NCBI RefSeq assembly: GCF_000348925.1
Contig: NZ_AODQ01000017.1
Span: 1-55,351, forward strand
Reading direction: 5' to 3'
DNA length: 55,351 nucleotides
From: Cesiribacter andamanensis AMV16
GTDB taxonomy: Bacteria > Bacteroidota > Bacteroidia > Cytophagales > Cyclobacteriaceae
Position 1 is the stretch's first letter; each line of letters starts with the position of its first letter. Both the position numbers and the translations under genes were made by a program. This document shows positions 17,474 through 25,705 of this stretch, in pieces. The notes below the pieces were generated by a model that saw nothing but the letters and a program-made list of their open reading frames with translations, made no database searches and was not told where the DNA came from.

Positions 17474-18145
17474 TCACCGATGCTTTTCCACCCCTACCTG
17501 CCGGCACATGGGTAGCAGCAGGCAGGTGGAGCAATGGGGCAGGCGGCCGGTGCAGATGTGCTTGCCAAAGGGTACCAGCAGCTTGTTGATCTCTACCCAG
17601 TACTGCTTCGGTAGTTTTTGCTGCAATTCCATCCAGGTTTTTTCGGGTGTTTGCTGGGTTACATAGCCCCAGCGGTTGCTCACCCGGTGCACATGAATAT
17701 CCACGCCTATGTAGGGTTGGTGTGCAGCAATGCCCAGGGCCAGGCCGGCGCATTTGGGGCCAACCCCCTTAAAACCTGTCAGCAGGGCAAAATCTGCCGG
17801 CAGCTCACCGCCATACTGCTCCTCGGCCTGCCGGGCTATTTCCAGAATGGTAGCGGCTTTGTTGCGGGCATAGGAGCTTTCCTGGATCAGCTCAGCCAGC
17901 TGCTCGGGGCTCAGCTGCAGCATTTCCCGTGGGCTGCGGGCCCGGGCAAACAGCCGCAGGGATACCGGCGTGGTTACTTCATCAAAGGTGCGGATGGAGA
18001 TCAGGCAGGCCACCAGCTGCTCAAACAGGCTGGTGTAGCCCCGCTCGTACAGATCAAAGAGGGCGGCAGGGGGCAGGGGGGCCGTCATCTGCCGCAGCAG
18101 CAGCACCATTCGGTCGATATCGAGGGGTTCTTTTTCCATCTCCAT
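17474..18145 (-). CDS. Endonuclease III-like DNA glycosylase/AP lyase (HhH-GPD, 4Fe-4S)
   Basis: Base-excision repair enzyme of the Nth family, 223 aa. It has the helix-hairpin-helix LLTGFKGVGPKCAGLAL with catalytic-type K131, the aspartate D149 in IGVDIHVHRVSNRWG, and a C-terminal iron-sulfur loop C198-x6-C205-x2-C208-x5-C214. All key residues of a bifunctional glycosylase are therefore present. A second nth gene may exist elsewhere, since the sequence around the hairpin departs from the canonical LPGVGRKTA. The gene is preceded on its strand by a terminator, so it has its own promoter. Confidence 0.9.
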   Translation of the reverse strand: MEMEKEPLDIDRMVLLLRQMTAPLPPAALFDLYERGYTSLFEQLVACLISIRTFDEVTTPVSLRLFARARSPREMLQLSPEQLAELIQESSYARNKAATILEIARQAEEQYGGELPADFALLTGFKGVGPKCAGLALGIAAHQPYIGVDIHVHRVSNRWGYVTQQTPEKTWMELQQKLPKQYWVEINKLLVPFGKHICTGRLPHCSTCLLLPMCRQVGVEKHR

Positions 18146-18190
18146 ATGCCAGATACAAGCTGGTTGAGGGGTAGATGGTTTAATAAAAAA

Positions 18191-18218
18191 AGAGCCCTGC
18201 CAGGGGTGGCAGGGCTCT
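18191..18218 (-). terminator. Terminator after the 18238-19386 lipoprotein gene
   Basis: AGAGCCCTGCC / GGCAGGGCTCT stem with a 6-base loop, T-run on both strands. It lies 19 bases after the lipoprotein stop on the minus strand. Confidence 0.8.
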
Positions 18219-18237
18219 CTATTTTTATAGGACTCCC

Positions 18238-19386
18238 TTAATTATACTGTCCGTAAAACTGCCGGCAGGCCACCGTAAGCTGGTTAAAGATGGGGGCGGC
18301 AAAATTGTGGAACATCTCCTGCGGCGGCGGAGGAGGCACATCCCGCTGCTCTACGATCTTTCTATGCTTGGGCTCCAGCGCCCGCTCATCGCCATTGAAG
18401 TAGCCCCACTCGCTGAACCACACAAACTCGCCCGGAAACTGGCGGTGCTGCAGCACGGCATTGGTGCGGGCATCTACAATGTACATGCTTACGCGGCCTC
18501 TGGAAATGATCTCCTTGCGGAACTTGGTAAGCTTGGCTTCTACCGTGCCATATACGGGAACTACCGAATCACCTTTGATCTTAACAGTACCAATCTGCAC
18601 ACTATCGCGCTTGAGCTGCTCCCGCAATTCGGAGGTATGCGTTTCGCCGATGATAAATTCATCAAACTGAATGCGTACGTAATGATCGGGCTGCTTGAGC
18701 TGCTCAGCCTCAGCTTCGGGCTGTGAATAGAAGCGCACAAACTGGTGCTGCGGACGGGTATTGTGCAGGAAGGCCTCTACCTGATCCTGAAAGTAGTTGG
18801 CATCGAAGGCATAGCGACCCGGCACGGGGATCTGGTCTACCAGCACCTTTAAGGTAGCCAGGTAAAGGGCTTCAGCCATTTTCTGCTCGCTGTCGCGGTA
18901 GTTGGGCACATAATAGTGCGTGGCCCTGAAATGGTCGTAGGCCAGGCGGGCGGCCTCCCGGGTTCCCTTGTTCAGCTCCAGCTGGCCGGCGGCATAGCTT
19001 TCGGCAGCTGCCATATCGCGGGCATCGCGCAGCTGGGCGTGATAGTGGCGGGGGTTGGGAATAATGGCTAGGGCACCGGGCGTATGGCGGATGGCATCGT
19101 AGAGCGTATTGAGCTGCTCATAGCGATCTACCACGCCCCGCCAGCGGTTGGCCCCCTGCAGGGTATTGAGGTGGATGATATCCGACTCCAGCTTTTCTAC
19201 CGCCATCGGGTAGGCCTGGCGCAGCACCTCGGATGATTTTTTGTGATCGGGGTTTTTCTTAAGCCGGTCAATAGCCTGCAGGGTGGCACCATAGTAGTTG
19301 CCCTTTTCCCAGGACTGTTTGCCGGAGCTGCAGCCAACAGCGGCCAGAGCCAGCAAAACAACGAGTATGTGTATAGCCTGCTTCAT
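18238..19386 (-). CDS. Lipoprotein of unknown function with TPR-like helical start
   Basis: A 382-aa protein with a lipoprotein signal (MKQAIHILVVLLALAAVGC, Cys 19). The helical N-terminal part resembles tetratricopeptide-type repeats: KQSWEKGNYYGATLQAIDRLKKNPDHKKSSEVL, typical of Bacteroidota periplasmic lipoproteins. A C-terminal beta-rich half carries VRIQFDEFIIGETHTSELREQLKRDSVQIG and VYGTVEAKLTKFRKEIISRG. I used the internal ATG at 19386 because it starts the signal peptide; upstream in-frame sequence overlaps a terminator. No precise role can be given. Independent transcript. Confidence 0.8.
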   Translation of the reverse strand: MKQAIHILVVLLALAAVGCSSGKQSWEKGNYYGATLQAIDRLKKNPDHKKSSEVLRQAYPMAVEKLESDIIHLNTLQGANRWRGVVDRYEQLNTLYDAIRHTPGALAIIPNPRHYHAQLRDARDMAAAESYAAGQLELNKGTREAARLAYDHFRATHYYVPNYRDSEQKMAEALYLATLKVLVDQIPVPGRYAFDANYFQDQVEAFLHNTRPQHQFVRFYSQPEAEAEQLKQPDHYVRIQFDEFIIGETHTSELREQLKRDSVQIGTVKIKGDSVVPVYGTVEAKLTKFRKEIISRGRVSMYIVDARTNAVLQHRQFPGEFVWFSEWGYFNGDERALEPKHRKIVEQRDVPPPPPQEMFHNFAAPIFNQLTVACRQFYGQYN

Positions 19387-19466
19387 ACGCGGGTAAGGAT
19401 TGAGAGTGTGTACTGGTAAATACAGAAATAATGCCAATTCTGTAATGAGCATCAAATAATAAAAAA

Positions 19467-19487
19467 AGCCCCAGCACGGCTGGGGCT
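19467..19487 (-). terminator. Terminator after dsbD
   Basis: AGCCCCAGC-ACG-GCTGGGGCT stem followed on the minus strand by a seven-T run, 25 bases after the dsbD stop. Confidence 0.8.
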
Positions 19488-19511
19488 CTTGTAATATTAT
19501 TTCACTTCTGT

Positions 19512-21808
19512 TCACTTCTGTGCCACAGGGGCTTGGCGAAAACGGGCCAGGCCCTCATCCAGAAACTCCACAAAATTCTGCACCTCCAGATCATAGGCCT
19601 TGGGCGGCGCCAGCAGCGCTTCGGTAACAGGATCAACCAGGGTATAATAGGGCTGCGCATTGGCATTAAGGCGCTGGATCATAAAATCCAGGTTTTGCTT
19701 GCCGATGGAGCTTTTGAGCTTGTTGTCGTAGGCGCTGATGTACCATTCGCTTTCGGGTAGCTGGCTTTTTTCATCTACATAGAGGGCCACCACCACAAAC
19801 TCTTCCTGCAGGCGGCGCAGCACGGCGGGGTCGCTCCAGACAGTGGCCTCCATTTCCCGGCAGTTTACACAGCCATGGCCGGTAAAGTCGATAAAGAGCG
19901 GCTTGTTTTGCGCCCGGGCACAGGCCAGCGCCTGCTCATACTCAAAATAGCCCGTCAGCCCGTGGGGCAGGTGCAGCAAGCCCTCGAATTTGGGTACTTC
20001 ACACAGGGCAGGCAGCTCCGCTTTTTCTTCGCCCTTTAAAATGGCCACCAGGTTAAAATCATGCGTGCTCATGGGGGGCAGGTAGCCCGCAAGTGCCTTC
20101 AGGGGGCGCCAAACAGGCCCGGGATCAGGTAGAACACAAAGCCAAAGGTACCAATGGCCATAATCAGGCCCAGCACCGAGGTATGCTGTTTTGGGCTATC
20201 GTGCGGCATGCGCAGCTTGCCCAGCAGGTAAAAGCCCATCAGGGTAAAGATGATGATCCAGAGCGCCAGGTATACCTCGCGGTCCAGCAGGCCCCAGTGG
20301 TAGGTCTGGTCGGCTACGCTCAAAAACTTAAGGGCCAGCGCCAGCTCCAGAAAGCCCAGCACCACCTTTACCGAATTGAGCCAGCCGCCGCTTTTGGGCA
20401 GTGAGCTAAGCCAGCCCGGAAAAATGGCAAAAAGCGTAAAGGGCAGCGCAAAGGCAAGCGAAAAGCCCAGCATAGACACAATGGACTTCAGCCCGATCTC
20501 GTCGGCTGTTTCGATAAGGATGGTGCCGGCAATGGGGCCGGTGCAGCTAAAGCCCACCAGCACCAGGGCAAAAGCCATAAAAAACACCCCTATGAGCCCA
20601 CCCCGGTCGGCCTGCTTGTCTACCTTGTTCACAAAGCTACTGGGCAGTGTAATGTCAAAAAGGCCAAAGAAGGAGAGGGCAAAGAGCAGAAAGATAAAGA
20701 AGAACAGCAGGTTAGGTAGCCAGTGAGTACTGAGCTCATTGGCATAATCGGCCCCGAACACCTTAGCAAATATTACGCCCAGGCCCACATAGATCAGGAT
20801 AATGGAAAGTCCATACCCCAGCGCATAGAGCACCCCCCTGCGGCGGTTCTTCTCCCCCATTTTAATGAAATAGGTAACCGTAAGGGGAATCATAGGGTAG
20901 ATGCAGGGGGTCAGCAGGGCCACAAAGCCTGCCAGCAGGGAGACCAGAAACAGGGCCCACATCCCCTGCTTCTCTGCTCCTTCGGCCTCAACATTATAGG
21001 GGTTGTCAAAGGGGGCTAGGCGCCGTACGGGCACCTCCCCTTCTGCAGCAGCAACCTCAGGCGCTGCCTGCTGAAACGGCTGGCTGCCGGCAGGGGTCTG
21101 GTCCTGACCCGCAGGTTCGGGGCTAGACCCCTGATCTGAGCCCGGCTGGGAAGAATTGGGCGCGCCCGGCTGCTCCAGGGGTATGGTATTGCCGGGCTGG
21201 CGCTCCAGGCCACCCGTGCCTACGCTCTTTTCCTGGGGCTGCTTTTCGCCCTGTTTGGGGGGTTGGATCTGCTCTTCGGGCGCCTGCTGGCTGGCGGCTG
21301 TTCCGCTTACGGCAATAGCCGGAATAGCCAGATCGGTATCAAAGGGAATGCACTGCCCCGTAACATCGGAGCAGATCTGGTAGCTCACCGTAGCGCTGAT
21401 CTTCGGATTGGCTTGTAGTACCTTTACCTTCTGGCGAAACTCGGCTGTGCCGGTAAAATAGGTGTATTCGCCCTCCCAGATCTCATCGTACTTGCGCCTG
21501 GCCCCAATGGGCCGTACCCCGCCCTGCAGCTGGTAGCTGGCGTGGGGGGCAAAGGCAAACTCGGTAACGGTAGGCCCCAGCTCGGGATCAAAATCAGAGG
21601 AATAGAGGTACCAGTCTTTGGGCAGCTGCGCCCGGATGATCAGCTCTGCCTCCCCTCCCTGCGTTACGGAAGCAGGGCTTACCGCTACCGTCCAGCGCGG
21701 GGCCTGCATCATTTTCGACTGGCTGCCCGGCGACTGGCCCAGTTGGGCAAAAGCAGGCAGGCCAAAGGCCATTAGCAGAACAAACAGGATGGGGGCAGCT
21801 AGTTTCAT
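19512..21808 (-). CDS. dsbD: Thiol:disulfide interchange protein DsbD (frameshifted)
   Basis: DsbD carries electrons from cytoplasmic thioredoxin across the inner membrane to periplasmic thiols. From 21808: a signal peptide, then the N-terminal domain (YQICSDVTGQCIPF with its cysteine pair), a Pro/Gln/Gly-rich linker, eight membrane helices with the redox cysteines in LLTPCIYPM and GFSCTGPIAG, then a stop after GLFGAP. The next frame continues LKALAGYLPPMSTHDFNL and the C-terminal thioredoxin domain with CVNC. One C missing from a five-C run (plus-strand 20102-20106) explains the break and gives 765 aa. Two separate proteins are possible but unlikely. Confidence 0.9.
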
Positions 21809-22094
21809 AACGAGGCGTTCTGGGAAGATCTCTCTGCAAAAGTAACACAATCAGGCCATAAAAAATTGTGCCCTTTGTCACAAAGAGGGCAAGCTCCTGC
21901 TTTCGCACCCTCCTCCTTGATGCTCAAACCTGCTATATGTCATCATCTTGTGGCTGCCCGGCATCCCGTTCTTCTCCTTGCTCTGTTCCCCATGGTAGCC
22001 AGATCTTCCCTTACTTCTGGGGCTTTGGTGCCGGCAGGCCGCCACGCTGCAGGGAAAAGGCCCGCCGGAGGGGGGCATGATTACGCATACCTGC

Positions 22095-22739
22095 TCAGGC
22101 CTGCAGGTAACGCCGGTACCAGTCGGCGGCCAGTTGGGCTACCTGCTCCAGCTTGCCGGGCTCCTCAAACAGGTGGCCGGCCCCGGGCACCACCTCCAGC
22201 CGGCTGGGAGAAGAGAGCCGGGCCAGGGCAGTCTCATTTAGCTGCACCACCTCATGGTCAAGCGCCCCCACGATCAGCAGGCTGGGGGCTGTTACTGCGG
22301 GCAGATCGGGCAGTGCCAGGTCGGGGCGGCCTCCCCGGCACACCACTGCCTGCACATACTCCCCCAGGCGGGCGGCTGCCATCAGGGCCGAGGCTGCTCC
22401 GGTGCTGGCCCCAAAATAGCCGATGGGCAGGGCCTGCAGCTCATTGAGATTGCCGGCCCAGCGCGTAACACTTACGAGCCGACCGGCCAGCAGCGCTATA
22501 TCAAAGCGGTTTTCATACCGCTGGTCCTCTTCTTCGGTGAGCAGATCAAAAAGCAGCGTGGCCAGCCCGGCCCGCTGCAGCAGCCTGGCTACTTTCTGAT
22601 TGCGGGGACTAAGGCGGCTGCTGCCGCTGCCGTGGGAGAAAAGTACCAGGCCGGTGGCCTCATCGGGCAGGATCAGCTCACCTTCCAGGTGAATGTGCCT
22701 GCCTACGGGTATGGTTAGTGCTTCCCGGATTATCTGCAT
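22095..22739 (-). CDS. Alpha/beta hydrolase, dienelactone-hydrolase-like
   Basis: A 214-aa cytoplasmic alpha/beta hydrolase without signal peptide. Seen: LVLFSHGSGSSR (oxyanion region), nucleophile S112 in GYFGASTGAAS, D161 in LLIVGALDHEV and H189 in PGAGHLFEEPG, a complete triad. The enzyme would hydrolyse an ester or similar bond; substrate unknown. It is the second gene of a tight pair: its start (22739) lies 2 bases from the stop of the phosphoribosyltransferase gene. Fused or paired hydrolase-phosphoribosyltransferase genes recur in many bacteria, which suggests a shared function. Confidence 0.9.
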   Translation of the reverse strand: MQIIREALTIPVGRHIHLEGELILPDEATGLVLFSHGSGSSRLSPRNQKVARLLQRAGLATLLFDLLTEEEDQRYENRFDIALLAGRLVSVTRWAGNLNELQALPIGYFGASTGAASALMAAARLGEYVQAVVCRGGRPDLALPDLPAVTAPSLLIVGALDHEVVQLNETALARLSSPSRLEVVPGAGHLFEEPGKLEQVAQLAADWYRRYLQA

Positions 22740-22741
22740 GC

Positions 22742-23371
22742 CTAGCGGGGTCTAAAATTTCTGCGTTTGTGCAGCAGTGCTGCCACTTCCTGATCGGCTA
22801 CCTGGTCAAAGGCCTGGTAAAACTGCCCAACGGAGCGAAACTCCCGGGGGCTGGCCAGGCAAAGGGTCTCATCGGCTACTGCCTCAATTTTTTTAAGGGC
22901 CTCCGGGGCCGATACGGGCACGGCCACCACCAGCCTGGCTGGCTTGGTGCGCCGGAGCAGGTCTATAACCGACAGCAGCGTGTGGCCGGTGGCTACCCCA
23001 TCGTCTGTCAGAATTACCGTTTTGCCGCTTAGGGGCAGGGGGTTCTGGTCTTGCAGGTAGGTGTGGTAGGTAGTTTCCAGCGCCTGCCGGATACGGGCGA
23101 TTTCAGTTTCCAGATACTCCTGCGGCACTGCTATGTCCCTATTCACCACGTAACCATTCAGGCTTACCGCCCCTATGGCGTACTCTTTATTGGTGGGATG
23201 GCCAATTTTCTTAGACAGGGCAATCTCCAAGGGCCAGCCCAGCGCCTGGGCAATCTCATAGCCAATGGGAATGCCCCCGCGGGGGACCCCTACTACCACC
23301 CCCTGCTGGTCTTTGAAGTGCTCAAGGCGGCTGGCCAGGGCCTGGCCGGCTTCTTTTCGGTCGGTAAACAT
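22742..23371 (-). CDS. Phosphoribosyltransferase family protein
   Basis: A 209-aa type I phosphoribosyltransferase fold. It has the PRPP-binding loop VILTDDGVATGHT (residues 119-131), the N-terminal GVPRGGIPIGYEIA segment and the flexible-loop region SKKIGHPTNKEYAIGAV. This subgroup is uncharacterised in substrate and differs from the purine and pyrimidine salvage enzymes. It forms a two-gene operon with the hydrolase downstream (2-base gap). Confidence 0.9.
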   Translation of the reverse strand: MFTDRKEAGQALASRLEHFKDQQGVVVGVPRGGIPIGYEIAQALGWPLEIALSKKIGHPTNKEYAIGAVSLNGYVVNRDIAVPQEYLETEIARIRQALETTYHTYLQDQNPLPLSGKTVILTDDGVATGHTLLSVIDLLRRTKPARLVVAVPVSAPEALKKIEAVADETLCLASPREFRSVGQFYQAFDQVADQEVAALLHKRRNFRPR

Positions 23372-23485
23372 GGCGCTGGTGGTTTAGGTAAAAAAAGGCT
23401 TTACAAAAAAATAGGGCCGGTCTGCAGGCCGGCACACCCCAGGCTAGACCACAGAATGTCAGCTAGTTATCTAAAGTAAACACAA

Positions 23486-23513
23486 AAAAGCCACTTTGCA
23501 AAAAGTGGCTTTT
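23486..23513 (-). terminator. Terminator after the NAD(P)-binding protein gene
   Basis: AAAAGCCACTTT-GCAA-AAAGTGGCTTTT, a perfect stem 26 bases after the stop at 23540 on the minus strand. Confidence 0.8.
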
Positions 23514-23539
23514 CATAAATGGCGTTAAAGCGGGAGGGG

Positions 23540-24187
23540 TTATACCAGTGGCAGGTTCACCAGTGCATCGGCTATGGGCGAATCACCGCTGGTCAGCTCA
23601 AACACTTTGTTTTCGGTATGGCGAATGTCCAGACAGGCCACCATGGTTTTGGCTACATCTTCCCGGGAGATGCTGCCATCATGATTTTCAAGCTTATCGG
23701 CTACGCGGATCTTGCCGGTACCGGCATCATTGGTAAGCCGGCTGGCGCGCAGAATGGTAAATAAAATACCACTGAACTTAAGCTCCTTATCAGCCTGGTG
23801 CTTGGCCTCCAGGTAGGGTTTTAGGTCGCTGGGTCCTTTGCGGGGGTCATCGGCACCTATGGAGCTGAGCATGATAAAACGCTGCACCTTGTGCTTATAG
23901 GCATCTTCAATGAGCTTGATGGCGCCTTTTTCGTCTACGGCCCGGGTTTTATCCTCGCCGGTATCGGGTCCGGAGCAGGCCACAAAGAACACGGCATTGA
24001 CCCCCTCCAGCGGAAAGGTCTTATCTTTTTCCAGATCGGCCACAACGGGTTTGGAGCCCAGCTGCTGCATTTCGTCGGCCTGGCTGGAGTCGCGTATCAT
24101 GGCAAGCACCTCGTGGCCTTTTTGGCTCAGCATTTTTACCAGGTGGTGCCCTACTTTTCCATGGGATCCTGCTACAAGTATTTTCAT
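23540..24187 (-). CDS. NAD(P)H-binding atypical SDR (YwnB/YhfK-like)
   Basis: A 215-aa protein with an N-terminal Rossmann motif MKILVAGSHGKVGHHLVKML (pattern GxxGxxG), followed by AMIRDSSQ, NAVFFVACSG, RFIMLSSIGADDP and FTILRASRLTNDAGTG. This is the pattern of NAD(P)-binding SDRs without a strict YxxxK, such as YhfK-like proteins and NmrA-like sensors. The role is probably a redox-related reductase or sensor. Single-gene transcript between two terminators. Confidence 0.88.
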   Translation of the reverse strand: MKILVAGSHGKVGHHLVKMLSQKGHEVLAMIRDSSQADEMQQLGSKPVVADLEKDKTFPLEGVNAVFFVACSGPDTGEDKTRAVDEKGAIKLIEDAYKHKVQRFIMLSSIGADDPRKGPSDLKPYLEAKHQADKELKFSGILFTILRASRLTNDAGTGKIRVADKLENHDGSISREDVAKTMVACLDIRHTENKVFELTSGDSPIADALVNLPLV

Positions 24188-24228
24188 ATCAAAAAATCTG
24201 GTCTGCGTTATCTAAACTAAAAAGATGA

Positions 24229-24258
24229 AAAAATGGTAAGCCTGGGCCTACCATTTTT
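24229..24258 (-). terminator. Terminator after the SusD gene
   Basis: Stem AAAATGGTA / TACCATTTT around a GC-rich loop, T-run on the minus strand, about 50 bases after the SusD-like stop. Confidence 0.7.
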
Positions 24259-24307
24259 GGTATTTAGTTAACACATCCGGACAGGAGTTGTTTTTAGGTC
24301 ATCTCAT

Positions 24308-25693
24308 TTAGCGGGAATTCCAGTTAGTTTCGCTGGAACGTCGGGCTACTTGTGTAAACAGATTTCCCTGAGCCCTCATATCAACATAATTCGCATTAAG
24401 ACGTCCTGTTCTCCGCAGGTCAATCCATCGGTGCCCCCCCTCTAACCAGAGAGAATACCGCCGCTGAAAGAGTATTTCATCTATCACTGCATCTTGCGTC
24501 ATCTCACCTTGATAATCAGGCAACCCCCAAATATTGCGTATAATATTGACAGCTCGGATTGCTTCTTCCAGATCCATAGGGGATTTACGTGCCTGCGCTT
24601 CTGCATAAATTAGGATTAGCTCTTCATTACGAATAAAAGGTGTGGGGTCCGAAGGGCTTTGGTAGCGGGCATCCTGATATTCCCCAGGAATAAGCTCGCC
24701 ACTTGCCAGCTTGATGTTCGCATTCGAAGCAGGGTTTTCAACCCGCCGAGCAAATTTTTCAAGCCTTCTGTCGCCGGGTAGTGCATCATCAATCATGGCT
24801 GGATGGACGATTAAAATAGTGCTTGTTTGTCTATCCAGAGGATAATATAAGGGATTGGGCTGATCAGGTGCATTTCCCCAAATATGTACAGGCCCTCGTT
24901 GTAGACCCTCAGGCGTAGTCACACTCAGATCCATAAATGAACCTTCCAGTGCCTGAAGGGCTCCGGTAAAATCCTCATCATAGAGAGCAACTCTGGCGGC
25001 AATTGCATTATTAATTTCCAATAAGCCTGCTATACTCTCAAACCCCGCAAAACCCGCAGTAAGATTATAAGGTAACGCTTCCATATCTGACACCCTTTGC
25101 AGGTCGGCTGCGCCATCAGCCAGAATACCTCTAATTTCACTTAAAGCGGCATCATACTCAAGGATGGGGCCAGGATCCAGAGGATTGGTGACATCAACTC
25201 GAATGCCATTTTGATATTGCTGCATTAGTGGCCAAATAAGCTGAAACCCTTTGATGGTTTTAGCCAGACCTGTATATGCGAAACGTTCGTCTTCAGTAAT
25301 ATTTGTACTGTTTTCAGCAGCTTGAATAAGTACGTTTGCCTGCTTTACTGCCAAGTACGGCTGTACATAGGTACCTGCTGAAGCAAAAAAATCCGGATAG
25401 GTTTCTGCAATCCCTAGTCCAAGCCATTCATTGGGGAAGCGAGGGTCAGAACCGAAATAGGGCAGTACCTCTCGCCCAAAAGAACCAAACAATTGATTTG
25501 CATTTTCAACATATCCTCTATTTCGAGCCTCCAATCCCGTAACCAATACCTGTAGCTCAGGCTTAGAGGCGTTGGTGAGCACACTACCCAGGGAGGGGTT
25601 ATTCGGATCGTTTATTTCTTCAATCTCACATGCGCCCACTATAAGTGTAAGACCTGTGAGAAGCATTACCGAGTATCTATTGACAATTTTCAT
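24308..25693 (-). CDS. SusD/RagB family outer-membrane nutrient-binding lipoprotein
   Basis: SusD-like lipoproteins cap a SusC channel and bind glycans or peptides at the cell surface. The 461-aa product has a lipoprotein signal (TGLTLIVGAC, Cys about residue 22), helical SusD-type repeats, and C-terminal landmarks NEELILIYAEAQARKSP, AIRAVNIIRNIWGL and DEILFQRRYSLWLEGGHRWIDLRRTGRLN. It follows the SusC gene by 12 bases. Codons and composition are more AT-rich than neighbours, suggesting transfer. No glycosidase or sigma/anti-sigma pair is adjacent, so the substrate is not predictable. Confidence 0.95.
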   Translation of the reverse strand: MKIVNRYSVMLLTGLTLIVGACEIEEINDPNNPSLGSVLTNASKPELQVLVTGLEARNRGYVENANQLFGSFGREVLPYFGSDPRFPNEWLGLGIAETYPDFFASAGTYVQPYLAVKQANVLIQAAENSTNITEDERFAYTGLAKTIKGFQLIWPLMQQYQNGIRVDVTNPLDPGPILEYDAALSEIRGILADGAADLQRVSDMEALPYNLTAGFAGFESIAGLLEINNAIAARVALYDEDFTGALQALEGSFMDLSVTTPEGLQRGPVHIWGNAPDQPNPLYYPLDRQTSTILIVHPAMIDDALPGDRRLEKFARRVENPASNANIKLASGELIPGEYQDARYQSPSDPTPFIRNEELILIYAEAQARKSPMDLEEAIRAVNIIRNIWGLPDYQGEMTQDAVIDEILFQRRYSLWLEGGHRWIDLRRTGRLNANYVDMRAQGNLFTQVARRSSETNWNSR

Positions 25694-25705
25694 ATAAAGG
25701 CTGGA

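Noticed and set aside
19512-20072. Separate thioredoxin-domain gene next to a short DsbD
   Set aside because: Adding one base in a C-run joins both frames into a normal-length DsbD with continuous sequence between the last helix and the thioredoxin domain.
21866-22447. 193-codon open frame overlapping the alpha/beta hydrolase gene
   Set aside because: It runs antisense through a well-supported hydrolase gene and is Pro/Arg/Ala-rich with no motif.
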